Part shown: piece by piece, positions 46,655 to 55,332 of the stretch
How positions within the stretch are numbered: the stretch's first letter is position 1
Layout: each line of letters starts with the position of its first letter
Assembly (NCBI RefSeq): GCF_029338375.1
Contig: NZ_CP119804.1
Location: forward strand, 1,550,001-1,614,000
Length of the DNA stretch: 64,000 bases
Source: Halorussus lipolyticus
Lineage (GTDB): Archaea; Halobacteriota; Halobacteria; Halobacteriales; Haladaptataceae
Direction of reading: 5' to 3'
The notes under the pieces: generated by a model
Databases searched by the model: none
Told to the model about the DNA's origin: nothing
What the model saw: only the letters and a program-made list of their open reading frames with translations
Position numbers and translations under genes: made by a program

Positions 46655-47563
46655 ATGGCCGACGAAACTGACATCGAGGAGCTTAAGCGAGGAAGCGAAC
46701 TCGTCAAGCGCGGGTTCGCTCGGATGCAGAAGGGCGGCGTCATCATGGACGTGGTGAACCGCGAGCAGGCCCGCATCGCCGAGGACGCGGGTGCAGTCGC
46801 GGTGATGGCGCTCGAAGCGGTCCCGGCCGACATCCGCAAGCGCGGCGGCGTGGCCCGAATGGCCGACCCCGCCGACGTAGAGGAGATTATCGACGAGGTG
46901 TCCATCCCGGTAATGGGCAAGTCCCGAATCGGCCACACCAAGGAGGCCCAGATTCTGGAAGCCATCGGCGTGGACATGATAGACGAGTCAGAGGTCCTGA
47001 CGCCCGCCGACGACAAGTACCACATCGACAAGCGCGAGTTCACCTCGCCGTTCGTCTGCGGTGCCCGGAACCTCGGCGAGGCCCTGCGCCGAATCGAGGA
47101 GGGCGCGGCGATGATTCGGACCAAGGGCGAGGCCGGGACCGGCGACGTGAATCAGGCGGTCCACCACCAGCGCAACATCAAGAGCGCCATCCGCAAAATC
47201 GAGGGCATGACCAAAGAGGAGCGCGAGGCCTTCGCCCGCGACATTGAGGCCCCGGCCCACCTCGTCCACGAGACTGCCGAGGAGGGCCGCCTCCCGGTCG
47301 TCAACTTCGCGGCAGGCGGCATCGCCACCCCCGCCGACGCCGCGCTGATGATGCACCACGGTTGCGACGGCATCTTCGTCGGGTCGGGCATCTTCGGCGC
47401 AGAGGACCCCGAGGCGATGGCCGACGCCATCGTGGAGGCGACGAACAACTGGGACGACCCCGAGCGACTCGCCGACATCAGCAAGGACATCGGCTCTGGG
47501 ATGAAGGGCGAGGCCAACGCCGACCTGCCCGAGGAAGAGCAGTTGCAGGACCGCGGGAACTGA
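46655..47563 (+). CDS. pdxS: Pyridoxal 5'-phosphate synthase subunit PdxS
   Basis: This 302-residue TIM-barrel synthase builds PLP from ribose-5-phosphate, glyceraldehyde-3-phosphate and ammonia supplied by PdxT. Motifs are [49 protein letters not shown], the active Lys in [41 protein letters not shown] and [19 protein letters not shown]. PdxT is not adjacent. A TATA-like CTTAAG sits about 26 bases upstream. The last 49 bases around the stop are duplicated at 48571-48619. Confidence 0.95.
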   Translation: MADETDIEELKRGSELVKRGFARMQKGGVIMDVVNREQARIAEDAGAVAVMALEAVPADIRKRGGVARMADPADVEEIIDEVSIPVMGKSRIGHTKEAQILEAIGVDMIDESEVLTPADDKYHIDKREFTSPFVCGARNLGEALRRIEEGAAMIRTKGEAGTGDVNQAVHHQRNIKSAIRKIEGMTKEEREAFARDIEAPAHLVHETAEEGRLPVVNFAAGGIATPADAALMMHHGCDGIFVGSGIFGAEDPEAMADAIVEATNNWDDPERLADISKDIGSGMKGEANADLPEEEQLQDRGN

Positions 47564-47566
47564 GCG
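47518..47566 (+). repeat. Left copy of the pdxS 3'-end repeat (attL-like)
   Basis: This 49-bp segment covers the last 15 sense codons of pdxS, its TGA and three more bases. It matches 48571-48619 at 46 of 49 positions; the differences are two in the Glu/Gln codons and one in a Gly codon. Confidence 0.85.
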
Positions 47567-47710
47567 GCCTCTCTTTTGTTGTGGATAGGTACCGACTCTG
47601 CTACTTCCATTCGATAGAGACGCTCTGCCACCACTAGCAGGATGGCGGAATAAATCAGTGTGTTTGAATAGTCTTATATGACTAAATAGCTGTTGCTGAT
47701 ATAAATACGA

Positions 47711-48421
47711 ATGGTGGATATCCCAGAAGACGAATACGAAGAGAGAGTCGCACGAGCGCAACTAGCTCGCGAGGAAGCGAGAGAAACCATAAGTGAACAA
47801 ACATCTACTCTTTCGGACATTGATGAGAAGGCGATTCAGGTTTTTCGAATCAATATCGTCGTGGCAAGTATCCTTGTTACTGGTCTGTCAATAGCCGTTA
47901 GCTCTAAAAACCTATCGTCTAAAACACTTATTACACCATATACGACGACGGGGGGCCTCTTGTTGTTTACATCTATCGTCCTATCAGCTACTACGTACAC
48001 ATCGACTGCCGAGAAAATCGGCATCACAAGAGAATCTATTGCAGAAGGGATTCTGAATCAGCAGTACGATTACGATTTGGTCGAAGAAGAAATCGCTCTA
48101 AAGTATGGCCAGATGATTCACTACAATTTCAGAAAGAACGCGTCTAACGCCCTTCTTTTTACACTTACGCTGTTGACCGCCGTCGGAGCTATTTGTTATT
48201 TAGCGCTCGGTGTGATAGGCATCTATAACTCGGACGTGGTGACACCATTCACCAATGCTCTAGTATTGATATTTTTTGCCTTATTCGGGAAATTCAGCGG
48301 CCTTTACGGCACATTACGTCGTTGGTGGAAGCTGACAGATCCACCAGACAGACTGAAAAAATGGCTCTCGAAGTGGAAAGATACAGCAATCCGTATGTTG
48401 GAGCGTGGCGAAGGTTCTTGA
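47711..48421 (+). CDS. Four-helix membrane protein carried by the pdxS insert
   Basis: This 236-residue protein has a charged coiled N-terminus (EDEYEERVARAQLAREEARETISEQ region), then TLSDIDEKAIQVFRINIVVASIL. Predicted helices are at about 46-63, 74-93, 152-175 and 182-205. The C-terminus is basic (RRWWKLTDPPDRLKKWLSKWKD). The DIDEKA-type motif before the first helix recurs in membrane proteins of haloarchaeal accessory regions; no function is established. AT-rich codons set it apart from pdxS and thrB. A TATA-like TTATAT lies about 33 bases upstream. Confidence 0.65.
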   Translation: MVDIPEDEYEERVARAQLAREEARETISEQTSTLSDIDEKAIQVFRINIVVASILVTGLSIAVSSKNLSSKTLITPYTTTGGLLLFTSIVLSATTYTSTAEKIGITRESIAEGILNQQYDYDLVEEEIALKYGQMIHYNFRKNASNALLFTLTLLTAVGAICYLALGVIGIYNSDVVTPFTNALVLIFFALFGKFSGLYGTLRRWWKLTDPPDRLKKWLSKWKDTAIRMLERGEGS

Positions 48422-48444
48422 GGCTTGCATCCGAAAATATCGAC

Positions 48445-48558
48445 ATGAGCGAATCTACTGACAGAGACCGTGACCGTACTGACGAAGACCGTGACCGTCC
48501 AGATATCAAAGCACAGGTCGCCTTCCAAGGCGACTTCGACGATGATGAAGAAGATTAG
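48445..48558 (+). CDS. Tiny acidic protein in the pdxS insert
   Basis: ATG 48445 opens a 37-codon frame 23 bases after the membrane gene: MSESTDRDRDRTDEDRDRPDI, then KAQVAFQGDFDDDEED. The frame can be extended upstream into the membrane gene to 48322 (78 codons), which I consider less likely. It has no recognised domain; the very acidic, DR-repeat composition suggests a disordered peptide. Expression is unproven. Confidence 0.4.
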   Translation: MSESTDRDRDRTDEDRDRPDIKAQVAFQGDFDDDEED

Positions 48559-48570
48559 TAACGAGACCGA

Positions 48571-48619
48571 CGCCGACCTGCCCGAGGAGGACCAGTTGCA
48601 GGACCGCGGAAACTGAGCG
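48571..48619 (+). repeat. Right copy of the pdxS 3'-end repeat (attR-like)
   Basis: This copy reads in frame as ...ADLPEEDQLQDRGN followed by TGA, the same C-terminus as pdxS ([14 protein letters not shown]). No pdxS body precedes it, so it is a detached gene end. Confidence 0.85.
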
Positions 48620-48646
48620 AAATCTACGTTCCCGCCCGAAATCTTC

Positions 48647-49528
48647 TCACCGACTAATTTCCGCGCCGTCGCCAATTTCGGTCTGGTAGGCTTGTGCATC
48701 AACTCCCGCCTCTGCGAACGCGCCGACCATCGCCGAGGCCACGTCCCGGCGCTGGCCCCGATGGCGACAGACCGCCAAGACGCCGGGGCCTGCACCCGAA
48801 ATCGTCACGCCGGTTGCACCCGCCTCGCGGGCGGCCTCCTCGACAGCATCGTAGCCGTCAACGAGGTCGGCGCGAGCGGGGGTGACCACCGGGTCGGTCA
48901 GGCCCCTGCCGACCAGTTCGGGGTCGTCCCGGCACATCCCGACGACCAGCGTCGAGGAGTTCCCGACCGTCTCGACCATCTGGTCCATCGTGACCGATTC
49001 GGGGACGACTCCTCGGGCGTCCCGAGTCGAGACCACCGTCTCGGGCAGGCAGACCACGACCGGGAGGTCGGCGTCCATCGTGGTGATGCCGTCGTCGGTG
49101 ACGATGGTGAACCCGCCCAGAATCGAGGGGGCCACGTTGTCGGCGTGGGCGTCGCCCGAGACGACGGCCTCGCCCTCGGCCGCGAGCCAGACCAGTTCTT
49201 CGTCGGAGAGGCCTCTGTCGTAGAGTTCGTTCAGCGCGACTGCCGCGCCCGCCGCGCTGGCCGCCGACGAGCCTAGCCCGGACGACGGCCGGACGCCTTT
49301 GTCGATTCGGATGTGAGCGGGTGCGTCGAGTTCCCGAGCGACGACCCCCGCGGTGTTCTCCGTCGGGTCTGTCGGGACGTACTGGGCACCCACGCCGGTC
49401 ACGTCGATGGTCGTCTCGGCGGCGCGTTCGACCCGCACCACGTCGGCGGGTCGGGTCAGCGCCGCCCCGAACACGTCGAAGCCGCTACCGAGATTCGCGC
49501 TCGTCGCCGGGGCCCGCACGGTAAGCAT
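48647..49528 (-). CDS. thrB: Homoserine kinase
   Basis: This 293-residue GHMP kinase phosphorylates homoserine in threonine synthesis. The ATP loop RPSSGLGSSAASAAGAAVAL is at about residues 81-100. The N-terminal VRAPATSANLGSGFDVFG and the late GATGVTISGAGPGVLAV glycine-rich motif 3 are intact. The protein starts MLTVRAPAT at ATG 49528. It is divergent from adk with 129 bases between, and borders the pdxS insert on its 3' side. Confidence 0.93.
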   Translation of the reverse strand: MLTVRAPATSANLGSGFDVFGAALTRPADVVRVERAAETTIDVTGVGAQYVPTDPTENTAGVVARELDAPAHIRIDKGVRPSSGLGSSAASAAGAAVALNELYDRGLSDEELVWLAAEGEAVVSGDAHADNVAPSILGGFTIVTDDGITTMDADLPVVVCLPETVVSTRDARGVVPESVTMDQMVETVGNSSTLVVGMCRDDPELVGRGLTDPVVTPARADLVDGYDAVEEAAREAGATGVTISGAGPGVLAVCRHRGQRRDVASAMVGAFAEAGVDAQAYQTEIGDGAEISR

Positions 49529-49629
49529 GCCCGTGCCTAGTCAGGGCCAAATCAAAAACCTGCCGGGGCGCGCCAATTTTTGAGTGATGGGTGTTCGCAC
49601 GACACACTCTTTCCGCTTTCTTTAACACC

Positions 49630-49635
49630 TTTATG
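49630..49635 (+). promoter_or_regulatory. TATA box of adk
   Basis: TTTATG at 49630-49635 is about 25 bases above the adk ATG at 49658, the spacing of a leaderless haloarchaeal promoter. Confidence 0.4.
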
Positions 49636-49657
49636 CGAGGGCGGCGGAGTTCGATAC

Positions 49658-50302
49658 ATGAACCCGAACATCCTGATACTCGGCGCGCCGGGCGCAGGCA
49701 AAGGAACCCAGAGCGACCGCATCGTAGACGAGTTCGGCGTCGAACACGTCACGACCGGTGACGCCCTCCGTGGCAACAAGGAGATGGACATCAGCCATCT
49801 CGACTTGGAGTACGACACGCCGGGCGAGTACATGGACCAAGGCGAACTCGTCCCCGACGAAGTGGTCAACGAAATCGTGGACAAGGCCCTCGACGAGGCC
49901 GACGGCTACGTGCTGGACGGCTACCCCCGGAACCTCGAACAGGCCGAGTTCCTCTCGGACATCACGGACCTCGACGTGGTGCTGTACCTCGACGTGGACG
50001 AGGACGAACTCGTTGACCGCCTGACCGGCCGCCGCGTCTGCGAGGAGTGCGGCGCGACCTTCCACGTCGATTTCAACCCGCCCGAGGAGGAAGGCGTCTG
50101 CGACGAGTGCGGCGGCGACCTCTACCAGCGCGAGGACGACACCGAGGAGACCGCCCGCGAGCGCATTCGGGTCTACGACGAGAACACTCAGCCTGTCGTG
50201 GACTTCTACGACGACAGCGGCGAACTCGCCCGCATCGACGGCGAGCAGACGCCCGGCGAGGTCTGGGACGACGTGCAGGAAACCATCGAAGACCGCGCCT
50301 GA
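49658..50302 (+). CDS. adk: Adenylate kinase
   Basis: This 214-residue bacterial-type adenylate kinase interconverts ATP, AMP and ADP. The P-loop GAPGAGKGT is at residues 9-17, then TTGDALRGN, the AMP site [13 protein letters not shown], and [24 protein letters not shown] zinc-binding LID has two Cys pairs (CEEC and CDEC). It is separated from the downstream DUF106 gene by 403 bases. Confidence 0.94.
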   Translation: MNPNILILGAPGAGKGTQSDRIVDEFGVEHVTTGDALRGNKEMDISHLDLEYDTPGEYMDQGELVPDEVVNEIVDKALDEADGYVLDGYPRNLEQAEFLSDITDLDVVLYLDVDEDELVDRLTGRRVCEECGATFHVDFNPPEEEGVCDECGGDLYQREDDTEETARERIRVYDENTQPVVDFYDDSGELARIDGEQTPGEVWDDVQETIEDRA

Positions 50303-50705
50303 ATCGGTCGTCGTTTCTTCGGTTTCGGCTTCGAGTGCTGTTTTCGGTGGTCCTCGATTGCAGATAGTCTCGTTTCCGCGGCCGCGGGCAGACGGTCTTC
50401 AGTTGCTTCAGGCGTACCTCCGACTCGTCTAGCCGCCCGTCGGTCGCGTTCCGTATCCGCCCGTCGTCTGCACTCGGTCGTGTCGCTCCCTCGCGTTCTG
50501 GACCTGTTTATAGCCATATTCTGCGCCAGTAAAGAATTGTAGAGGCAAGCTAGAAATAGGATTACAATTCCGTAAGACGTGATTAGTTGTCCTCATGCGT
50601 TTCCCACGGAGACGCAACACCGCTCCGAACACGAATCGAAGACGAAGGTCCAGAACGCGCACAAGAGCGAAAGTTGATTAACCGGGGGATTCCAAATCTC
50701 CCACA
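50303..50705. other. Intergenic region between adk and the DUF106 gene
   Basis: No gene was found. The middle (50505-50590) is AT-rich. A TTGATTAA element at about 50674-50681 lies near 25-30 bases before the DUF106 ATG and is its likely TATA box. Confidence 0.4.
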
Positions 50706-51623
50706 ATGGCACGGACCGCGGACAAAATCGAGTCGCTCATCGCCGACGATTCGGCGATGGCCGACGCCTTAGCGGTCGTCTACGACCGCACCGACGGCGG
50801 CTCCGAGCGAATCGAGTGGGCCGACGTGAACGACGAACTCACGAGCGGCCAGTGGGGCCGACTCATCGAAAAGGACGTGTTGGAGAGCGTGGACGACGAG
50901 TTCCGACTCAAAGACCCCGGCGCGGTAGAGGCCGCGCTGGACGACGAACCCACCACGACTGTCTCGACTTCGACCACCGACGTTGACTCGGACGACGAGG
51001 AGATGGAAGAATCGTCGTGGTCGAAGTGGGACAAACTCGCCGCAGTCGGGTCTGCGGGCCTGTTCCTCGGCTACTCCCAGAGTTCGGTGCGTAACATCGT
51101 GGGGAGCGCCATCGAAGTCCTCGTCGGTCCAATCGACGCCGTACTGCCGTTCTACGTGGTCGTGTTAGTGCTGGCACTGCTGACCGGTCTCTACTCGACG
51201 CTCCTGCAAGCGAACCTGATGGACATGGACAAGATGAGCGCCTATCAGGAGCGCATGAAGGACATTCAGGACAAGCGCAAGGAGGCCCGCGAGCGCGGCG
51301 ACGACGAGGCCCTCGAACAGATTCGGGAGGAGCAGATGGACGCGATGGGCGACCAGTTGGGCATGTTCAAAGAGCAGTTCCGCCCGATGGTCTGGACGAT
51401 GTTCCTCACCATTCCCGTCTTCCTCTGGATTTACTGGATGGTGCTGGACGGCCACGTCGCCACCGGCGAGTGGGAAATCGTCGCGCCGCTCATCGGCGAA
51501 GCCCGCTGGACGACCAAAGTGCTGGGTCCGATGCAGTTGTGGATCATCTGGTACTTCCTCTGCTCGATGGGCTTCACTCAGCTCATCCGGAAGTCGCTGA
51601 ACATCCAGACGACGCCGACCTAA
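50706..51623 (+). CDS. DUF106 (EMC3/TMCO1-like) membrane insertase
   Basis: This 305-residue member of the Oxa1 superfamily is proposed to insert membrane proteins together with SecYEG. The first about 80 residues (SLIADDSAMADALAVVYDRT, EWADVNDELTSGQWGRLIEKDVLESV) resemble a winged helix and are additional to the basic fold. Membrane segments are at about 118-135 and 145-166, then a long cytoplasmic coiled coil rich in Met and Arg (KMSAYQERMKDIQDKRKEARERGDDEAL), then two more helices near 225-250 and 275-295. Confidence 0.85.
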   Translation: MARTADKIESLIADDSAMADALAVVYDRTDGGSERIEWADVNDELTSGQWGRLIEKDVLESVDDEFRLKDPGAVEAALDDEPTTTVSTSTTDVDSDDEEMEESSWSKWDKLAAVGSAGLFLGYSQSSVRNIVGSAIEVLVGPIDAVLPFYVVVLVLALLTGLYSTLLQANLMDMDKMSAYQERMKDIQDKRKEARERGDDEALEQIREEQMDAMGDQLGMFKEQFRPMVWTMFLTIPVFLWIYWMVLDGHVATGEWEIVAPLIGEARWTTKVLGPMQLWIIWYFLCSMGFTQLIRKSLNIQTTPT

Positions 51624-51734
51624 TCTGCGCCCGCTTTTCTGCGTTCGACGTTCGAGGAGTCTCCTCGATTCTCGCAACCGGCAAACGCTTGCCCCCATCG
51701 AAACGTTGACCCGCCGGGGCGGGCCAGTTTGAAC

Positions 51735-52667
51735 GTGAGCAGATACCGGAACTTCGTGCTGTTCGTCCTGTTGGCCGCGATATGGGGGTCGGCGTTCATG
51801 GCCATCAAGGCGGGTCTCGACTACTTCCCGCCGGTCCTCTTCGCGGCGATTCGCTACGACATCGCGGGCGTGTTGATGCTGGGCTACGCCGCCTACGCCA
51901 CCGACCGCTGGCGGCCCCGCACCCGAGGAGAGTGGTCGCTCGTCGTCGTCGGCGGGAGTCTCCTGATAGCCGCCTACCACGCCTTCCTGTTCGTCGGCGA
52001 GGGCTACGAGGGCGTGACCAGCGCCGTCGCCGCCGTGGTCGTCAGTCTGAACCCCGTCCTGACCACCGGGTTCGCCCGCGGTCTCCTGCCGAGCGAGCGT
52101 CTGACGCCTGCGGGAATCGCGGGCCTCTTGCTCGGTCTCGCTGGCGTGGTCGTCCTGAGCGACCCGAATCCGAACAACCTCGTGACCTCCGGCGTCGTCG
52201 GGGAACTGCTGGTGTTCGCGGCCGCGGCGTCGTTCGCACTCGGGAGCGTCCTCACCCGGCGCATCGAGGCCCAACTCCCCATCGAGACGATGGAGGCGTG
52301 GTCGATGCTCCTCGGCGCGGTCATGATGCACGCCGTGAGCGTGGCCCGCCCGAGCGAATCGCTCGCCGCGATACGGTGGACCTCGGAGGCCGTCTGGGCG
52401 CTGGCGTACCTCTCCATCGCCGCGAGCGCGGTCGGGTTCCTGATATACTTCGACCTGCTGGACCGCCTCGGTCCCATCGAAATCAACCTCGTCTCCTACG
52501 TCGCTCCGATATTCGCGGCGCTCTCTGGGTGGTGGTTCCTGAACGAGGTCATCGACCTGAACACGGTCGCAGGCTTCCTCATCATCTTCGCGGGATTCTG
52601 TCTGGTGAAACACGAGGCGCTGGCCCGCGAACTCCCCAAGGTCAGGTCGGCCGTCACCCGGCGGTGA
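51735..52667 (+). CDS. EamA/DMT-family transporter
   Basis: This 310-residue exporter has ten predicted helices in two EamA repeats (about 5-135 and 150-290). Landmarks are AAIWGSAFMAIKAGLDYFPP (first helix pair), AVVVSLNPVLTTGFARG, and the second-repeat VSYVAPIFAALSGWWFLNEVI. The start is GTG 51735; a TTG at 51729 is in frame. Family members export amino acids, drugs or metabolites; the substrate is unknown. Confidence 0.87.
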   Translation: MSRYRNFVLFVLLAAIWGSAFMAIKAGLDYFPPVLFAAIRYDIAGVLMLGYAAYATDRWRPRTRGEWSLVVVGGSLLIAAYHAFLFVGEGYEGVTSAVAAVVVSLNPVLTTGFARGLLPSERLTPAGIAGLLLGLAGVVVLSDPNPNNLVTSGVVGELLVFAAAASFALGSVLTRRIEAQLPIETMEAWSMLLGAVMMHAVSVARPSESLAAIRWTSEAVWALAYLSIAASAVGFLIYFDLLDRLGPIEINLVSYVAPIFAALSGWWFLNEVIDLNTVAGFLIIFAGFCLVKHEALARELPKVRSAVTRR

Positions 52668-52750
52668 CTGCAACGACTGTCCGGCGGGTCTCTTTTCGGA
52701 CTGGTACGACTCCAGAAGGACTTTAGCCTCGGGCCGGACACCACGGAGCA

Positions 52751-52969
52751 ATGACCGAACGAGGAAACGAGTTCTCCGGATTCGCGCCCGAGCAGAACCA
52801 CGCAGAGGGACGCTGGTCGCGGACTGTGACCGCGCTCTTCGTCGTCGGACTGGCGGTCGTCGCGGTGAACAGCGCGCTCTACTTCTTCGGCGTCGAGGCG
52901 CTGTCGCACCCGGCGATTTCGCTGGCCGGATTGGTGCTGTTGGTGCCGCAGTATCTGGAAAAACGCTAG
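52751..52969 (+). CDS. Small two-helix membrane protein
   Basis: This 72-residue protein has a soluble head (MTERGNEFSGFAPEQNHAEG) and two helices at about 26-46 and 51-68, ending QYLEKR. No domain is recognised. It is an isolated gene between the DMT transporter and the convergent aldo/keto reductase. Confidence 0.55.
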   Translation: MTERGNEFSGFAPEQNHAEGRWSRTVTALFVVGLAVVAVNSALYFFGVEALSHPAISLAGLVLLVPQYLEKR

Positions 52970-52990
52970 AACGAACGCCGACTGCGAGGG

Positions 52991-53959
52991 CTACTTCGCC
53001 TCGGCCAGACGCTGGAACTGCTCGTCGGTCAACTCGATTTCGGTCCCCGAGAGGTTCTCGGCCAGTTGGTCCACGGTGCGCGCGCCGACGATGGGGGCCG
53101 TGACCTGCTCGTGGTGGGTCAACCACGCCAGACTGACCTGCGCGGGCGTGGCGTCCACTTCCTCGGCAATCGCTTCGACCGCCTCTAACACGTCGAAATT
53201 CTCGTCGGTGAGGTACGAATCGCGGAACTGCTGGTCGGTCGCGCCCCGCGTCCCCTTCGGCGGTTGCTCGCCGCGACTGTACTTGCCCGTCAGGAACCCG
53301 CCGGCCAGCGGACTCCACGGCACGACGCCGATGTCGTAGTCGGCGCACATTTCGAGGTAGTTGCCCTCGATTTCCCGGTTGGCGAGGTTGTACCGAGGCT
53401 GTGCGAGTTTGAAGGGTTCGTAGCCCCGCTTGTCGGCCAACTCGTTCGCCTTGGCGACCTTCCACGCGTTCGGTCCGAGCGTCGAGGTCCCGAGATAGTT
53501 GACTTTCCCCTCGCGGACGAACCCGTCGAGGGTGCGCATGAACTCCTCGGCGGGCGTCTCGTCGTCCCACCGGTGGACGTACAGCAGGTCCACGTAATCG
53601 GTCCCGAGACGCTCCAGAATCTCGTCGATGTTGTTCCGGAGGTGCTTGCGCGAGAGGCCCCGCCCGTTCGGGTCGTCGCGGGTCGGCCAGTAGATTTTGG
53701 ACGCGACCACGAAGTTCTCGCGCTCCCGGTCGGCCAACCAATCGCCGATGTACTCCTCGCTCCGGCCGTCGCCGTACATGTCGGCGGTGTCGATGAAGTT
53801 CCCGCCGGCGTCGGCGTAGGCGTCCAAGAGGTCGTGGGCGCGCTCCTTGCCGATTTCGACCTCCTCGTCGTCGTCCTCTCGGCCGAAGCGCCACGTCCCG
53901 AAGGCGACTTCGCTGACCTTCGTCCCGGTGCGACCCAGCGACACCGTATCGAGATTCAT
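52991..53959 (-). CDS. Aldo/keto reductase
   Basis: This 322-residue NADPH-dependent oxidoreductase has a TIM barrel. The catalytic set is visible: Asp in DTADMYGDGRSEEY (about 52-65) with Tyr, Lys in VVASKIYWP, His in LLYVHRWD. The C-terminal cofactor loop VTAPIVGARTVDQLAENL is also present. The physiological carbonyl substrate is unknown. It converges with the small membrane protein gene. Confidence 0.9.
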   Translation of the reverse strand: MNLDTVSLGRTGTKVSEVAFGTWRFGREDDDEEVEIGKERAHDLLDAYADAGGNFIDTADMYGDGRSEEYIGDWLADRERENFVVASKIYWPTRDDPNGRGLSRKHLRNNIDEILERLGTDYVDLLYVHRWDDETPAEEFMRTLDGFVREGKVNYLGTSTLGPNAWKVAKANELADKRGYEPFKLAQPRYNLANREIEGNYLEMCADYDIGVVPWSPLAGGFLTGKYSRGEQPPKGTRGATDQQFRDSYLTDENFDVLEAVEAIAEEVDATPAQVSLAWLTHHEQVTAPIVGARTVDQLAENLSGTEIELTDEQFQRLAEAK

Positions 53960-54124
53960 GCTCGAACGTTACCGAAGCGTCCGGTTAAACCATCTGTTCC
54001 GGGAACCGTGTGGGACGGGACAGCAGAGACCGGCCAGTCGAGACGAACGAGAAGCGCGGCGTCGAACAGGGCGGTGAAGTCAGAGGGCGGCAGAATGGAG
54101 GGCCGAAAGTGGAGGGCCGAAGCG

Positions 54125-54418
54125 TCACTCTCGCTTGTGGCTGTGGCCGGCCAGTAGGGCGGCGACGTTCAGCGCGAGCAGGCCGATGAAGGTCAGCAGT
54201 TCGCCCTGCGTCGAGATGCCCGAGGCCAACAGCGGCAGGTAGAGGAAGGGCAGTGCGATTGCCGACCAGAACCCGACAACCTCGAAGGGCGTGGTGAGGG
54301 TGTGGTCTCGGTACTGGTCGTACATCACAGCGAGTTTGGTTCGCCCTGCGCTCGCCTCGCCGGCGTCCGCGGGGGAGGTGATGGAGCCGTTTTCGTTTTG
54401 GAGGGTGGATTCGGTCAT
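54125..54418 (-). CDS. Small membrane protein
   Basis: This 97-residue protein has a polar N-terminus (about 1-42, with KLAVMYDQYRDHTLTTPFEVVG before the membrane) and two helices at about 45-65 and 71-92, ending HSHKRE. No recognised domain is present. It is divergent from the winged-helix gene at 54741. Confidence 0.6.
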   Translation of the reverse strand: MTESTLQNENGSITSPADAGEASAGRTKLAVMYDQYRDHTLTTPFEVVGFWSAIALPFLYLPLLASGISTQGELLTFIGLLALNVAALLAGHSHKRE

Positions 54419-54740
54419 GGGGACGTTTCGTCCTCATCCATTCGTTACACCGCAGGGGTCATATAACGGGCCGAGCGTTAGCGCGATTTCAGGACCGTTT
54501 ACCGTGAACAATACGAAAAGAGTACCTTTCAAAACGCCTTCTAAACCGTTCGTAAAATTTAAAACCGGATTTGAGCGTTTTTCTCTCGGATACTACGACA
54601 GTAGAAATACCGGCATACCCCGACCACTCGACCGGTAATCAGGCGTTGCCTGCGCGTCGGTAACCAACGTCAACGTCGGCGGTGGAATCAACCGTACCCC
54701 TCCACAAAGGATGAAGGAGACGAACGAAGAAGAGACCACC
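54419..54740. other. Divergent intergenic region
   Basis: No gene was found. The AT-richer stretch 54500-54600 (AAAATTTAAAACC near 54553) probably carries the promoters of the two divergent small genes. No repeat or hairpin stands out. Confidence 0.4.
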
Positions 54741-54995
54741 ATGAGCGAGCAGGCCGACTGGATGCGTCCCGAGGACGACCACTTGCTCGCCCTGCTTCGC
54801 GCCGAGCGCAAGGATACGTTCAACACCATCGCCGAGCAGTTGCCCCTCGCCCGCGAGGAGGTCGCCGACCGGTGTCGGACGCTAGCCGACCACGGACTGG
54901 TCGAACACCTCGGAAGCGACATCTACACGATTAGCCCGCTCGGCAGGGAGTATCTCGACGGTGAGGTCGAAGCCTCGGACCTCCACGAATCCTAA
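54741..54995 (+). CDS. PhiH1-repressor-like winged-helix regulator
   Basis: This 84-residue single winged helix reads MSEQADWMRPEDDHLLALLR, NTIAEQLPLAREEVADRCRTLADHGLVEHLGSDIYTISPLGREYLDGE. This matches the short haloarchaeal regulators related to the phage PhiH1 repressor. An in-frame ATG at 54711 would add ten polar residues; ATG 54741 gives the family start. Target genes are unknown. Confidence 0.75.
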   Translation: MSEQADWMRPEDDHLLALLRAERKDTFNTIAEQLPLAREEVADRCRTLADHGLVEHLGSDIYTISPLGREYLDGEVEASDLHES

Positions 54996-55061
54996 CTATC
55001 GTTTCTCCTCGCGGAGATGTCAACCGGTGAGCTTTTGTGTCGGAGTTGAGACCGACGAGGC

Positions 55062-55331
55062 ATGCGACGTCGCGCGTTTCTGACGACGGCCGTCGTCGGC
55101 GTCCTCGCTGGCTGTAGCGGGGGAGGCGACAAGACGACCAGCCAGACGACCACCGAGACTACCTACGGATACGGTGGCACGGCGACGACTGCAACCACGG
55201 CCGAGACCGCGACACCGACTACCACAGAGATTGCAACCACCACAGCGAAGAACGAAACGACGGAAACATCCTCGGCCCCCGAGGACGAGTACGGCGAACA
55301 GGGCTACGGAACGCTCGGATACGGTGGCTAA
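55062..55331 (+). CDS. Small secreted lipoprotein
   Basis: This 89-residue protein has an RRRAFLTTAV Tat-like signal and a lipobox LAGCSGG with the lipidated Cys at about residue 18. The mature part is a low-complexity Thr-rich chain with YGYGG and GYGTLGYGG motifs. The stop is one base before the next gene's ATG, so the two form an operon. It looks like a surface-displayed spacer or adhesive peptide; the function is unknown. Confidence 0.65.
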   Translation: MRRRAFLTTAVVGVLAGCSGGGDKTTSQTTTETTYGYGGTATTATTAETATPTTTEIATTTAKNETTETSSAPEDEYGEQGYGTLGYGG

Positions 55332-55332
55332 G

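Larger units (their letters stand above)
47518..48619. mobile_element. Putative integrated element or its remnant, bounded by pdxS 3'-end repeats
   Basis: An AT-rich insert of about 1 kb lies between two direct repeats of the pdxS 3' end. Site-specific integrases often target the 3' end of a conserved gene and carry a copy that restores it, which fits exactly. The insert carries one membrane protein gene and one tiny acidic gene but no integrase, so the element is either defective or mobilised in trans. The flanking gene thrB (minus strand) is undisturbed. Confidence 0.65.

Noticed and set aside
48322..48558. Longer 78-codon version of the acidic peptide in the pdxS insert
   Set aside because: Its first 41 codons overlap the end of the membrane protein gene; the internal ATG at 48445 avoids the overlap and is preferred.
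51165..53894. 909-codon open frame on the minus strand across DUF106, DMT transporter and the AKR gene
   Set aside because: It is out of frame with the AKR gene and antisense to two clear genes; Arg/Gly-rich composition typical of shadows in high-GC DNA.
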